In this document: positions 17,508 through 26,984 of the stretch, piece after piece
Position numbering within the stretch: position 1 is the stretch's first letter
Layout: each line of letters begins with the position of its first letter
Origin: an uncultured Sphaerochaeta sp.
GTDB taxonomy: Bacteria; Spirochaetota; Spirochaetia; Sphaerochaetales; Sphaerochaetaceae
Direction: 5' to 3'
NCBI RefSeq assembly: GCF_963666015.1
Contig: NZ_OY762555.1
Span: forward strand, 1,798,001-1,862,000
DNA: 64,000 nucleotides
Made by a program: the position numbers and the translations under genes
The notes under the pieces: generated by a model
Databases searched by the model: none
What the model saw: the letters and a program-made list of their open reading frames with translations, nothing else
What the model was told of the DNA's origin: nothing

Positions 17508-17557
17508 TACAATATTGCTACTGTTAGATACCAATACCCTGAGAAAAGGATGTTTGC

Positions 17558-18277
17558 ATGAACAATACGTTGATAATTCCAAGAAACCTTGAGCGAAAAC
17601 CCTATGAACTCAATCGGTTCTATGTGCAACGAATTCTGGAATACAACATTGTCACGCTGAACCTTCTCCCAGGGCAATTGGTTAGTGCGAATGAATTGGC
17701 AAAGGAACTGAATACCAGTAGGACTCCTGTGCATGATGCATTCATTGAATTGTCGAAAAAATCTCTTATGTCCATCATTCCACAGGTAGGTACCAAGATA
17801 TCCTTGATCAATGTTGAGAAGGTTAAGGCTGTGAGCTTCCTCCGCTTTTCAGCTGAGATCAAGATGTTGGAGAGAGCCTGCGGAAGTATTACAGAACAAG
17901 AACTCAGCGCGCTGCATAGATGTATTGAGATGCAGGAGTCTTCTGCAAGAGAGAAAGACTACCTACAATTCCTTGAAGACGATAATGCCTTTCATTCGCT
18001 CTTATTTGAAGGAGCAGGTCTCACAGAAGTCGGATTGCTCATTGACCCCTACATGCCAATTTTCAATAGAGTACGTATGCTGATCTACAAGAACCTTGAT
18101 ATTCCGAGGATCATACAAGAACATACTGATCTTCTTGCATTCTTGAGAGACCAGAACCTCGTTGAAGCAACAAAGGTTCTCAGCAAGCATCTTGCGTATG
18201 ATGTCAGCAGGGATTTGGAACTGCTCAAGGAAAAATTTCCCGAGTATTTCTTAGCCAACGGGCAACAACTCTATTGA
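17558..18277 (+). CDS. GntR-family regulator, FCD subfamily, in the TRAP operon
   Basis: Second FCD-type GntR regulator of the window, 239 aa. The winged-helix region at about residues 38-80 (PGQLVSANELAKELNTSRTP) is followed by a helical FCD-like domain with DDNAFHSLLF near residue 143. AGGA precedes the ATG. It is co-directional with the TRAP genes rather than divergent. With the regulator at 7301-7987 it is a candidate reader of the GTATAC boxes; which protein binds which box cannot be told from sequence. Confidence 0.87.
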   Translation: MNNTLIIPRNLERKPYELNRFYVQRILEYNIVTLNLLPGQLVSANELAKELNTSRTPVHDAFIELSKKSLMSIIPQVGTKISLINVEKVKAVSFLRFSAEIKMLERACGSITEQELSALHRCIEMQESSAREKDYLQFLEDDNAFHSLLFEGAGLTEVGLLIDPYMPIFNRVRMLIYKNLDIPRIIQEHTDLLAFLRDQNLVEATKVLSKHLAYDVSRDLELLKEKFPEYFLANGQQLY

Positions 18278-18351
18278 AATATTGATATGTAGGTAACGCT
18301 TTCAATGCAAGGATACCTGTATGGTCCATGCATTCATAAGGATGTACGTAC

Positions 18352-19155
18352 ATGAAATATTCACATAGCTCTCCCTTTTCCTATGGTCTTAACCATCTGG
18401 TAATAGACTCATTGAATCCTGAACTGATGGGCCTGAACTTCTCTATTGCAAAGGTCAATGCAGACCATGCCCTCGTATTGGATTCCCACCAAGAGATGCT
18501 GGTGGTCCTCCTCTCTGGTTCTGTTACCTATGCTTGGGATGGATATAAAATATCAGTTAAGCGATCAAATCCTTTTCATGAATCACCAACGGCACTACAC
18601 CTAAACAGTAAGAGTGTCTGTACAGTAGAGGGAGGAGAGGAAGACGCTGAATTGATCGTGGTCTCAACAGAGAATGCAGCATACTTCGATTCAAAATTCT
18701 ATCACTCAGAAGACCTCGCTTCAGTGGAATTGGTGGGGGAAGAAGTTCTTGATGGCAAGACAAAACGGATCAAGCGGGTGTTCTTTGACCGAACCACTTG
18801 CCAAGAGACAAACCTTTTCTGCGGTGAACTGGTGAACTACCCAGGATGCTGGGCTTGCTTCCCTCCACATCTCCATACTGAACCAGAAATATATTACTAC
18901 CGCTTCCTTCCTGAGTCAGGGTATGGGTTTTCCGAACAAGGTGATGAGGTATTCAAGGTTAAGCACAATGATCTGGTAGGCATCGAAGATGGGAAGACAC
19001 ATTCTCAGGTCACCGCTCCTGGATATGCTGGATTTATTTTCTGGGCACAGAAGCTCCAGAATAATGGGAAAAATATTGATTACCGTCTGGTGGAGGAGCA
19101 TGCATGGCTGGATGATCCCGCTGCAACATTCTTCCCGGAGAAACCCAGTATCTGA
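18352..19155 (+). CDS. 5-deoxy-glucuronate isomerase-like (IolB/KduI family)
   Basis: Cupin-type isomerase resembling IolB, which isomerises 5-deoxy-D-glucuronate in inositol catabolism; KduI acts on hexuronates. The metal-binding motif FPPHLHTEPEIYYYRF (near residue 172) and the later KTHSQVTAPGYAGFIFWAQ are characteristic. Length is 267 aa, normal for IolB. No other iol gene is in the operon, so the substrate may be another uronate-like compound delivered by the TRAP system. Confidence 0.8.
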   Translation: MKYSHSSPFSYGLNHLVIDSLNPELMGLNFSIAKVNADHALVLDSHQEMLVVLLSGSVTYAWDGYKISVKRSNPFHESPTALHLNSKSVCTVEGGEEDAELIVVSTENAAYFDSKFYHSEDLASVELVGEEVLDGKTKRIKRVFFDRTTCQETNLFCGELVNYPGCWACFPPHLHTEPEIYYYRFLPESGYGFSEQGDEVFKVKHNDLVGIEDGKTHSQVTAPGYAGFIFWAQKLQNNGKNIDYRLVEEHAWLDDPAATFFPEKPSI

Positions 19156-19185
19156 TTCACACCGCAACCCTGAAGGAGTACTACG

Positions 19186-19863
19186 ATGCAAACCAAAAAG
19201 ATTCTCTGCCCTTCCCTACTCAATCTCCCGATCATGCATATTGCAGAGGAAGTGAAAAAACTTGATGCAACTGATATGGATATCTTCCATGTCGACATCA
19301 TGGATGGGACGTTTGTCCCCAACTTCGGCATGTCGGTAAGAGAGCTGCAGATGGTACGGGAAATTACCGATGCAGGACACAAGAAACTCATCGACTGCCA
19401 TATGATGGTGATGAACCCGCACCGATACATCCAGATGATTGCTGAGGCTGGTGCTGATATCATTTACATCCACCCTGAGAGTGAATTGATTCCATCAGCC
19501 ACCTTGGAACTTATTCAAAGACAGGGCAAGAAAACCGGTTTGATTCTCAACCCCTCAACAAGCTTGGAGATGGTGAAGGACATGCTTCCCATCACTGACT
19601 ATGTGATGATCATGGCGGTAAACCCAGGGTTTGCCGGCCGCTCGTTCATGCCCTATACCCGCCAGAAGTTTATCGACCTCCACACCTACCGCATGGAACA
19701 CAATCTATCCTACCATCTCATCTTGGACGGGGGTGCAACCAAGGAGGTTATCTCTGACCTCTACCACAATTGCGGGGTAGAAGGCTTTGTCCTGGGAAAA
19801 CAGGAACTTTTCTTCCAGGAAGATGACTATTCGACGTGTATCGATAGGATTCGTATGTATTGA
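19186..19863 (+). CDS. Ribulose-phosphate 3-epimerase family protein (Rpe/AlsE-like)
   Basis: TIM-barrel ketose-phosphate 3-epimerase, 225 aa. Motifs in order: CPSLLN, HVDIMDGTFVPN (metal His/Asp), DCHMMVMNP, IYIHPES, MAVNPGFAGRSFMP and LDGGAT. Residue changes from housekeeping Rpe (HPES instead of H.E) suggest a sugar-phosphate specialist such as allulose-6-phosphate epimerase, but that is inference. AAGGAG precedes the ATG. It is last in the TRAP cluster and convergent with the DeoR gene. Confidence 0.85.
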   Translation: MQTKKILCPSLLNLPIMHIAEEVKKLDATDMDIFHVDIMDGTFVPNFGMSVRELQMVREITDAGHKKLIDCHMMVMNPHRYIQMIAEAGADIIYIHPESELIPSATLELIQRQGKKTGLILNPSTSLEMVKDMLPITDYVMIMAVNPGFAGRSFMPYTRQKFIDLHTYRMEHNLSYHLILDGGATKEVISDLYHNCGVEGFVLGKQELFFQEDDYSTCIDRIRMY

Positions 19864-19993
19864 TGCAAACCAAAGGCTGAAAGTACTTACTCCAAAAAAA
19901 AGCTTTATTCCATGAGCAAAGACACGCATTCCCTTTTTTACTACTATCAGAACATTCTCAGCGAACCAACGCCACACTTCCTTGATTGCAGTA

Positions 19994-20755
19994 TCAGGAA
20001 TGACTGGCCTGATGGACGTGAATACCACAGGTCTCGAACTCTTGTATAGCCTTCTCTGTTGTAAGCTCATCGGTGATGATTTCCGAGATGTGGTCTACCG
20101 TGCAACTGACAAAGCTGCTAACCTTTCCAATCTTTGTGTGGTCAGCAAGGACATACCGAGCACCCTCGGTGTTCTCTAGCATTACCCTGTTTATATTCAC
20201 CTCGTTGGCATTCTGGGTGGTCATACCGGTCTCACATGAGATACCACTACAACCAATGAAGCACTTTGTTGCACGCATACTCTGTATATTCCTCATGGCA
20301 AAATCACCCACGAGTGCAGCTTTTGGATGGCGAAGCTCCCCACCTGTAAGATATACACTCAGACCACTGGAGAACTCTGTATTGATTGCATTGGCATTGT
20401 TGGTGATGACAATGACATTTTTCTTATGGATATAGGAGAGCATCCTAATTGCAGTGGAGCTGGTGTTGATAAAGAGAATATCATTGTGTTCCACCAATGA
20501 GGCAGCATACTTGGCAATGCAATCTTTGCACTGGTCAAGGATTTGTGGGTCTTGTGTGTTCTTCAGTACACGATAACCACCATAGTGCCGCTTGATCAGA
20601 GACTGTTTTTCCAAGTGGACAAAATCACGACGGATCGTAATCTCTGATACCTGGAATTTTTCTGCCAATGCATCAAGCTCAACCTGCGCATTCTCTGCCA
20701 ATATTTGGTAGAGTTCATCGCGTCTCTTTTCCACCACACTCTTTTCACGTTTCAT
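19994..20755 (-). CDS. DeoR-family transcriptional regulator
   Basis: Sugar-phosphate-responsive repressor, 253 aa. DeoR helix-turn-helix at about residues 7-60 (KFQVSEITIRRDFVHLEKQSLIKRHYGG, with the invariant IRRDF), then a DeoRC sensor domain with the phosphosugar-loop type INTSSTA near 107 and FIGCSGIS near 180. ATG 20755 follows GGAG by 6-7 nt; a GTG at 20767 overlaps that site. It is divergent from the second TctCBA/sulfatase/Ula-like cluster and the obvious regulator for it. Confidence 0.9.
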   Translation of the reverse strand: MKREKSVVEKRRDELYQILAENAQVELDALAEKFQVSEITIRRDFVHLEKQSLIKRHYGGYRVLKNTQDPQILDQCKDCIAKYAASLVEHNDILFINTSSTAIRMLSYIHKKNVIVITNNANAINTEFSSGLSVYLTGGELRHPKAALVGDFAMRNIQSMRATKCFIGCSGISCETGMTTQNANEVNINRVMLENTEGARYVLADHTKIGKVSSFVSCTVDHISEIITDELTTEKAIQEFETCGIHVHQASHS

Positions 20756-20822
20756 TCCGTTCTCCACTTTTTATATGCTGTCAGTACTATAGCATAGTAT
20801 CAACACTCTAGCTAGTACTATT

Positions 20823-20907
20823 TGATAATTCTATGATTAATTTATCATAAAATATGCCATCTATTCATAATTTATCAATTTTATTATTTTTTTTCTGATA
20901 ATTATCA
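20823..20907. promoter_or_regulatory. Cluster of TGATAA/TTATCA sites between deoR-like gene and tctC2
   Basis: Four copies in alternating orientation: TGATAATT (20823-20830), TTATCA (20842-20847), TTATCA (20872-20877) and the perfect palindrome TGATAATTATCA (20896-20907). The setting, in an AT-rich divergent promoter region, suits DeoR-type multi-site repression. Confidence 0.45.
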
Positions 20908-20973
20908 AATATTAATGTTGCAAATATGAAAAATCGGATATACACTATGGAAAAATCATTAGGAGTTACTACA

Positions 20974-21936
20974 ATGAAAAAATTTGCACTTGCTACCATG
21001 ATGCTGCTTCTGGCATCCACGCTCATCTTTGCTCAAGGATCTCCCGAATCAGGAGCTCCAAAAGCATACCCCAGCTCAGACATCCAGTTTGTTGTCCCCT
21101 TTCCAGTTGGAGGCTCAACAGGAACCATCGCCCAATCACTGGTGAAATACCTTGATGCTGCTTACACAGAGCAGAACGTCGTACTCAGTAGCATCACCGG
21201 AAGCGGTGGAGCAGTAGGAGCAAGAGAAATCCTTCAGGCAAAGCCTGATGGGTACTCATTCCTCGTCGCAGTGCCTGGATTCTCCGTACAGAATGTACTA
21301 ACCGGTCTGGACTTCAGCTTCCGTGACTTTGAGAATGTCGCATCCTTCGCAAGCAGCGAGCAGGTACTCGTGGTTCGCAAGGACTCTAAATACCAGAGCT
21401 TCCAGGACCTTATTGACGATGCAAAGGCAAATCCAAACACCGTTAAGTTCGGGGCTCCCATGGGAACCAGCCTCTTCATGGGTGTTCTGGCTATGCAGAA
21501 CGAACTGAACGTCCAGTTCAAGCTAGTTGACATTGGTGGTGTGTCAGTTAAGGCCCCTGAATTGCTCAGCGGTCGTGTTGACGCCTACCTTGATTCATCC
21601 GCAAAAACCATTCCCTACATCAATTCCAACGACTTCAGGGCAATTGGTGTATGGAGTGACGAACGCAGCAAGTTCCTCCCTGAGGTGCCTACCCTTAAGG
21701 AGTTCGGATTTAACGCAATGCTTGAGGAGTTGATTGGAATCTGGGCTCCAAAGGGAACCCCGCAGGAAGCATTGGACTCCATCGAGGCAACCATCAAGCA
21801 GATTTGTGAGGACCCAGCCTTCCAGGCAGAGTTCGATAAGATCACGACAAAAGTTACCTTCAAGGATGGAGATGCCTACAAGCAGTTCCTTGAGGAGTAT
21901 GAGCAGACTGTACGTGATGCAGCCGCATTCCTGTAA
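20974..21936 (+). CDS. TTT transporter solute-binding protein, TctC family (second set)
   Basis: Periplasmic Bug/TctC receptor, 320 aa, clearly paralogous to but well diverged from the one at 8367. Signal peptide at about residues 1-20 (ends LIFAQG). The mature start YPSSDIQFVVPFPVGGSTG has the family pattern, with S in place of the usual D in the loop. ATG 20974 follows GGAG; the upstream extension to 20926 is not needed. It heads an operon reaching to 30678. Confidence 0.92.
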   Translation: MKKFALATMMLLLASTLIFAQGSPESGAPKAYPSSDIQFVVPFPVGGSTGTIAQSLVKYLDAAYTEQNVVLSSITGSGGAVGAREILQAKPDGYSFLVAVPGFSVQNVLTGLDFSFRDFENVASFASSEQVLVVRKDSKYQSFQDLIDDAKANPNTVKFGAPMGTSLFMGVLAMQNELNVQFKLVDIGGVSVKAPELLSGRVDAYLDSSAKTIPYINSNDFRAIGVWSDERSKFLPEVPTLKEFGFNAMLEELIGIWAPKGTPQEALDSIEATIKQICEDPAFQAEFDKITTKVTFKDGDAYKQFLEEYEQTVRDAAAFL

Positions 21937-21954
21937 TTTGTAATGAATTGCAAT

Positions 21955-21981
21955 CCATCCGGCCGTAAATCGGTTGGATGG
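21955..21981 (+). terminator. Intercistronic hairpin between tctC2 and tctB2
   Basis: 11-bp stem CCATCCGGCCG / CGGTTGGATGG with two G-T wobbles and a TAAAT loop. It has the same position and presumably the same role as the hairpins after the other binding-protein genes. Confidence 0.55.
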
Positions 21982-22001
21982 GTTACAAAGGAGCATACCC
22001 C

Positions 22002-22472
22002 ATGGAACTGATATTCCTTGCCATTTTAGCTATTTTCAGTATCGTCTTCTTCCAAGAGACCACCACCTACAAGGTTGCATCCTTCGATACCTCTGGAGGC
22101 CCGGCAATCTTTCCCCAGTACATATTGATCCTACTGCTTATCTCCATCGCAGTCCTTATGATCCAGAAGATTGTGAAAAAGGATCTCAAGGGATTTGTCT
22201 TCCTTGAGTTGTTCAAGGGTGACCGTGGTATCGGTCTACTGGCCCTTGTCGCGTATCTCTCTTTATTAAAGATATTGGGCTTTACCCTCTCAACTGTCTT
22301 GTTTCTGACATTCCTGGTCAATTACCTCTACCGGACCAACCATGAAAAATCATTGGGGAACGCAAAACATATCGCCCTTCGTACAGGATTCTCCATCTTC
22401 TTCGCCATCCTGATCCAATACATCTTCGCGAACCTCATGCATGTCATGCTACCAAAGGGCATCATCTTCTAA
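22002..22472 (+). CDS. TTT transporter small membrane subunit, TctB family (second set)
   Basis: Small permease, 156 aa, four hydrophobic segments. The N-terminal TSGGPAIFPQYILILLLI stretch corresponds to the TctB G..FP pattern. ATG 22002 follows AAGGAG; the longer frame back to 21978 overlaps the hairpin. It ends 15 nt before tctA2. Confidence 0.88.
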   Translation: MELIFLAILAIFSIVFFQETTTYKVASFDTSGGPAIFPQYILILLLISIAVLMIQKIVKKDLKGFVFLELFKGDRGIGLLALVAYLSLLKILGFTLSTVLFLTFLVNYLYRTNHEKSLGNAKHIALRTGFSIFFAILIQYIFANLMHVMLPKGIIF

Positions 22473-22487
22473 GGAGAGATCTACACT

Positions 22488-23990
22488 ATGCTTACCGTAT
22501 TCAGTATTTCCAACATTCTCTTGATGTCCGTGGGTGTATTCTATGGACTGGTATTCGGTTCAATACCTGGGCTTTCCTCGAGCGTAGCGGTGGCCCTCAT
22601 CATCCCCCTGACCTTCGGGCTTGAGTCTGCAACCGCGATCAACCTCCTCATTGCCGTCTATGTCGGTGGTGTTTCAGGTGGATTGATATCAGCAATCCTG
22701 CTGAGAATTCCAGGAACCCCCTCATCGATTATTACCGTCATCGACGGTTACCCCCTTGCCCAGCAAGGCCATGCAGGGAAGGCACTGGGAGTAGCCATCT
22801 TTGCCTCATTCGTGGGTGGAAGTTTCAGTGCATTGGTATTGCTCTTCCTCTCCCCGCTCCTGGCCAAGGTGACGATTGGATTCAGCCCCTTCGACTACTT
22901 CGGCGTCACGGTCTTCTCCCTCAGCCTGGTAAGCATGCTCATTGAAGGAAACCCCATCAAGGGCATCATCACCACGCTGCTCGGCATTACATTCTCCTTT
23001 TTCGGAACCAGTCCGATTGACGGGAAGGCCCGGTTCACCTTCGGAAACCATAACCTCGACAATGGGTTCAATGTTATTACCGTTATCATCGGTGTATTTG
23101 CAATCTCTGAGATGATCAACCAGATCGGCAAAAAGCAGGGAGAGACAAAGATACAGTTCACCAAGGGTAATCAATTCTTCCCAACACTCAGAGAGATCAA
23201 GCAATTCTCCGGAAACATGCTTCGATCCAGTGCCATCGGTACGATGATCGGAATCCTCCCCGGGCTGAGCGGTCCGGAGGCAGCCCTCATATCCTACTCT
23301 CAGGCAAAACGTGTATCCAAGCACCCTGAGCAGTTCGGCAAGGGAAGCCTCGAGGGTTTGGTTGCCTCCGAGTCCTCGAACAACGCTGTCTCTGGTGGTG
23401 CCTTGATACCGATGCTCTCGCTGGGTGTACCCGGAAATGCAGTGGCAGCCATCATCATGGGTGGGTTCACCCTCCACGGTGTGGAGGCAGGCCCCCTGCT
23501 CTTCTCCAGTGAACCTGTATTGGTACAGAACATCATCATCGGCCTGTTTATCGCGAATGTCTTGATGCTGTTCATTGAATCGGTCGCTATCAAGGGATTT
23601 GTGAAGATCCTGGCTATACCAAAGCACCTGCTCTACCCAATCATCCTGGTCTTCTGTGTCGTTGGGGTAAGCAGTGTAAATAACCGTTCCTTCGATACCT
23701 GGTCAATGCTCTTCTTCGGCATTCTTGCCCTGATTTTGGAGAAGAACAAATACCCCTTGGGACCACTGATCCTTGGATTCATCCTAGGTTCCATCATAGA
23801 GCTGAACTATCGACGTTCAATCATGGCATTCGGGTCGTTCTCAAATACCCTGACCGACAGCTTCCGCTCCGGTACCGTCTTCCTCATTCTCGCGGTTGCG
23901 GTTCCTGCATTCAATATGTACATGAACCACCGTGCGAAAAAACGCCATATAAACAAGAAGATGGACATGCCATCAATCGACAACGAATAA
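22488..23990 (+). CDS. TTT transporter large membrane subunit, TctA family (second set)
   Basis: Large permease of 500 aa with about 11-12 hydrophobic helices. Motifs: GSIPGLSSSVAVALIIPLTF near residue 25, LRIPGTPSSIITVIDGYP near 75 and ILPGLSGPEAALISYSQAKR in the second repeat. AAGGAG lies upstream. It is followed after 15 nt by the sulfatase, so import and desulfation are in one transcript. Confidence 0.93.
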   Translation: MLTVFSISNILLMSVGVFYGLVFGSIPGLSSSVAVALIIPLTFGLESATAINLLIAVYVGGVSGGLISAILLRIPGTPSSIITVIDGYPLAQQGHAGKALGVAIFASFVGGSFSALVLLFLSPLLAKVTIGFSPFDYFGVTVFSLSLVSMLIEGNPIKGIITTLLGITFSFFGTSPIDGKARFTFGNHNLDNGFNVITVIIGVFAISEMINQIGKKQGETKIQFTKGNQFFPTLREIKQFSGNMLRSSAIGTMIGILPGLSGPEAALISYSQAKRVSKHPEQFGKGSLEGLVASESSNNAVSGGALIPMLSLGVPGNAVAAIIMGGFTLHGVEAGPLLFSSEPVLVQNIIIGLFIANVLMLFIESVAIKGFVKILAIPKHLLYPIILVFCVVGVSSVNNRSFDTWSMLFFGILALILEKNKYPLGPLILGFILGSIIELNYRRSIMAFGSFSNTLTDSFRSGTVFLILAVAVPAFNMYMNHRAKKRHINKKMDMPSIDNE

Positions 23991-24005
23991 CAGAGGAGTT
24001 CTGCA

Positions 24006-25493
24006 ATGAATACTATCCTTGTCCTGATGGACAGCCTGAACAAACAGTACCTGGAGGCATACAACCCAGAGACTCCGGTAAAAACACCGAATATCAAGGC
24101 ATTTGCTGAAGATTCCTGCACATTCGAGAACCACTTTCTCTCCTCAGCTCCCTGTATGCCTGCCCGCCGCGACTTTCTAACCGGTCGCTACAGCTTCCTT
24201 GAGCGTTGCTGGGGACCGATAGAAGCCTACGACAAGACCATGACCCAGGCGTTCCGAAAGCGGGGTGTGTTCTCACACATTGTAACCGACCACTGCCACT
24301 ATATGGACCGCGGTGGGGAGAACTACCTCCAGGAGTACTCCACCTGGGACTACGTCCGCGGACAGGAGTATGACCCCTGGGTCTCAAGGGTGACTCCAAT
24401 GCCGGCTTTCGAGCACTATGGACATGTATTCCCTCAGTATGAGCTGAACCATACCGCCTATGTTGAAGACGAGGAAGACTATCCAACCCCAAGAACATTC
24501 AAAGCTGCATGCGAGTGGCTTGAGGAGAACAAGGATGAGGACAACTACTTCCTTCAAGTGGAGGTGTTTGACCCGCACGAACCGTTCGATACCCCAAAGA
24601 AGTACAAGGACATGTATCCGGACGACTATGCTGGCCCACGGTTCAACTGCTCATCCTATGAGGCAGTGACAGAACCACCTGAAGCCATCGAGCACCTGAG
24701 AAACCGTTATGCAGCCTGTATGACGATGACAGATGCGTGGTTCGGCAAACTCATCAGCAAACTGAAGGAGTTGAATCTCTACGAGGATACCCTGATCATC
24801 CTCACCACTGATCATGGGCACCTTCTGGGTGAACATGGATTCACTGGAAAGAACTTCACCCACGGCTACAACCAACTCTCCAATATCCCCATGATGATCC
24901 GCTACCCAGGTGGATTGAGGAAGGGAGAGCGTGTAAAAGACATAACCCAGATGATAGACCTTCCGGTAACCTTGCTTGATTACCTGGACTGTGAGGTCCC
25001 CGATACCATGCTCGGAACGTCCATCCTTCCGCTGTTCACTGAGAAGAAATCGGTCACGAAGAAGACCGCACTGTTTGGGTGGTTCGGTGGTCCTGTGAAC
25101 ATCTGTGACGGCAAGTACACCTACTTCCGTGCTGCAGTGAACGAGGACAATACCCCGCTCTACAACTACTGCTCGACCCCTACGACGCTACTGAAATTCA
25201 TGGCGCAGGAGAATCGCGATTCAATAGAGATGGGGCGTTATCTCTCTTACACAGACTTTCCCGTCTACAAGATCCCTGCCCCGTTCCCGATCGGGCACTT
25301 CAAGTCAAGCAAGTATGTGAGGGAGTCGCTGCTGTTTGATTATGTGAACGATCCCGACCAGGTCAATCCCATCGATGACCCGGAACTGGAACAGAAAATG
25401 ATCGGCAAACTGTTGGATCTCATGCAGTGGGCAGGCGCCCCTGACGAACAATATACACGATTGGGCTTGCAGAAGCCTGGTAGAGGAAGGTAA
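24006..25493 (+). CDS. Sulfatase, formylglycine-dependent, apparently cytoplasmic (second)
   Basis: Sulfatase of 495 aa with maturation motif C-x-P-x-R seen as CMPAR (Cys near residue 50) followed by the usual RDFLTGR. The N-terminal ILVLMDSLNKQYLEAY replaces the common DDxR-type metal loop with an MDSLN form. Later metal ligands are in LTTDHGHLLGEHGF. GAGGAG precedes the ATG. No signal peptide is seen, so a sulfate ester should enter through TctCBA and be cleaved inside. It is clearly different from the sulfatase at 2102. Confidence 0.92.
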   Translation: MNTILVLMDSLNKQYLEAYNPETPVKTPNIKAFAEDSCTFENHFLSSAPCMPARRDFLTGRYSFLERCWGPIEAYDKTMTQAFRKRGVFSHIVTDHCHYMDRGGENYLQEYSTWDYVRGQEYDPWVSRVTPMPAFEHYGHVFPQYELNHTAYVEDEEDYPTPRTFKAACEWLEENKDEDNYFLQVEVFDPHEPFDTPKKYKDMYPDDYAGPRFNCSSYEAVTEPPEAIEHLRNRYAACMTMTDAWFGKLISKLKELNLYEDTLIILTTDHGHLLGEHGFTGKNFTHGYNQLSNIPMMIRYPGGLRKGERVKDITQMIDLPVTLLDYLDCEVPDTMLGTSILPLFTEKKSVTKKTALFGWFGGPVNICDGKYTYFRAAVNEDNTPLYNYCSTPTTLLKFMAQENRDSIEMGRYLSYTDFPVYKIPAPFPIGHFKSSKYVRESLLFDYVNDPDQVNPIDDPELEQKMIGKLLDLMQWAGAPDEQYTRLGLQKPGRGR

Positions 25494-25497
25494 GCAC

Positions 25498-26979
25498 GTG
25501 ATTATCGTACTGGATATCGGAACCTCAAATGTACGTGCTGTCTTGGTTGATGAGCGAGGCGCTCTCCCCTTGGTGAGAACCAAGAGCTATGCGCTCTCCT
25601 ATCCCTCCACCTATGCGGTGGAGATGGATATTGCAATCTTCGAGGAGGCGGTTTGGGAGGTATTGGGCAATGTCGTTGCCTATGCCCGCGAGCACACCAT
25701 CGAGATTGAAGCCATCAGCATCACCAGCCAGAGATCCTCCATCATTGCTGTGGACAAGGGGGGTAATTCCCTCTCCGCTGCACTGATGTGGCAAGATACC
25801 CGATCCCAGTACTTGTGCGACAGGCAGAATGACCAGCTGGAGAAGATATACTCCATTACGGGAATGCGGCCCTCTCCGGTGTTCTCTGCACCAAAGATGC
25901 AGTTTCTGAAGGAGAGTAATCGAGAGGTGTACCTTGAGAGCTACAAACTCATCGGGTTCTGTGAATACACCTTGCACATGCTCACCAAGGTATTTGCCAC
26001 CGACTACTCCATTGCAAGCAGGACATGCCTCTTCGATATCAACAAGCGTAGTTGGTCACCATACCTCCTCGATCTTTTCGGCATCGATGAGGAAAAGCTC
26101 TGCCCCTTGGTTGAGGTAGGCTCCATCGTCGGCCCCACTTGCGCTTCAGTCACCGAGAGACTGAGCCTTGCCTCAGCGGTACCGGTGATCAGCGCAGGAG
26201 GAGATCAGCAGTGTGCTGCCCTGGGATTGGGCTGTCTCTCTCCCGGAGACTACATGCTCAACGAAGGCACAGGGATGTATGCGATCGGGATTGCTGATGC
26301 ACCCATCTTTGATGAGTCGATGAGTACCAACTGCAATCTCTCTGCCATCCCCGGCAAGTACATCATTGAGGGAGCGGTATTGAGCGCAGGAAAGACAATG
26401 GACTGGCTCAATGACCTGCTGTTCGCTTCCCCTGAGGAGAAACACCCCTACCAGCGGTTCACAGAGGCAAGCAGAAAAGGTGAACCGGGCTCACATGGCC
26501 TCAGGTTCTCCGTCCAGCTTGCTGGAAAGGGAACACCCATTTGGGATCCCTTCACCAGGGGAGCCTTGCTCAACCTCTCCCTCGTTCACACGAAGGACGA
26601 TATTGCCAGGGCACTCTTTGAAGGGCTTGCCGTTGCCGCAAAGGAGTGCCTGGACCGAGTAGCCCAGGTAAACGGAGTTCCCTCCGATCGGGTGAAGATA
26701 TCAGGTGGTCTTACCAATGACTCCTTCTTCAACCAGATACAGGCAGATTTTTTCCAAAAGCCGGTGGAACGTTATCTGCTCGGACAGGCAACCACCTTGG
26801 GAGCCTGGATAAGCGCGATGACAACCTTGGGCTTGGCAGAGAGCCAGGAAGCGTGTTTCCGCATACTGGATTCAAATCTGAAGAAGGAGACATACAATCC
26901 TTCTTCACGTAACAAAGAATGCTATCAGCAAATAGAGAAAGAACTTTTGCTGCATGAAAATACACATAAGAGGAGATAG
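25498..26979 (+). CDS. FGGY-family carbohydrate kinase
   Basis: ATP-dependent sugar kinase of the glycerol/xylulo/gluconate kinase family, 493 aa. N-terminal phosphate loop [14 protein letters not shown], then the central WQDTRS motif near residue 97 and the C-terminal [19 protein letters not shown]. Start is GTG 25498, 4 nt after the sulfatase stop, with AAGG upstream. In E. coli yia/sgb-type pathways a relative (LyxK) phosphorylates L-xylulose. Here it is the only kinase and could act on L-xylulose or on the substrate before the UlaG step. Specificity unknown. Confidence 0.88.
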   Translation: MIIVLDIGTSNVRAVLVDERGALPLVRTKSYALSYPSTYAVEMDIAIFEEAVWEVLGNVVAYAREHTIEIEAISITSQRSSIIAVDKGGNSLSAALMWQDTRSQYLCDRQNDQLEKIYSITGMRPSPVFSAPKMQFLKESNREVYLESYKLIGFCEYTLHMLTKVFATDYSIASRTCLFDINKRSWSPYLLDLFGIDEEKLCPLVEVGSIVGPTCASVTERLSLASAVPVISAGGDQQCAALGLGCLSPGDYMLNEGTGMYAIGIADAPIFDESMSTNCNLSAIPGKYIIEGAVLSAGKTMDWLNDLLFASPEEKHPYQRFTEASRKGEPGSHGLRFSVQLAGKGTPIWDPFTRGALLNLSLVHTKDDIARALFEGLAVAAKECLDRVAQVNGVPSDRVKISGGLTNDSFFNQIQADFFQKPVERYLLGQATTLGAWISAMTTLGLAESQEACFRILDSNLKKETYNPSSRNKECYQQIEKELLLHENTHKRR

Positions 26980-26984
26980 ATATA

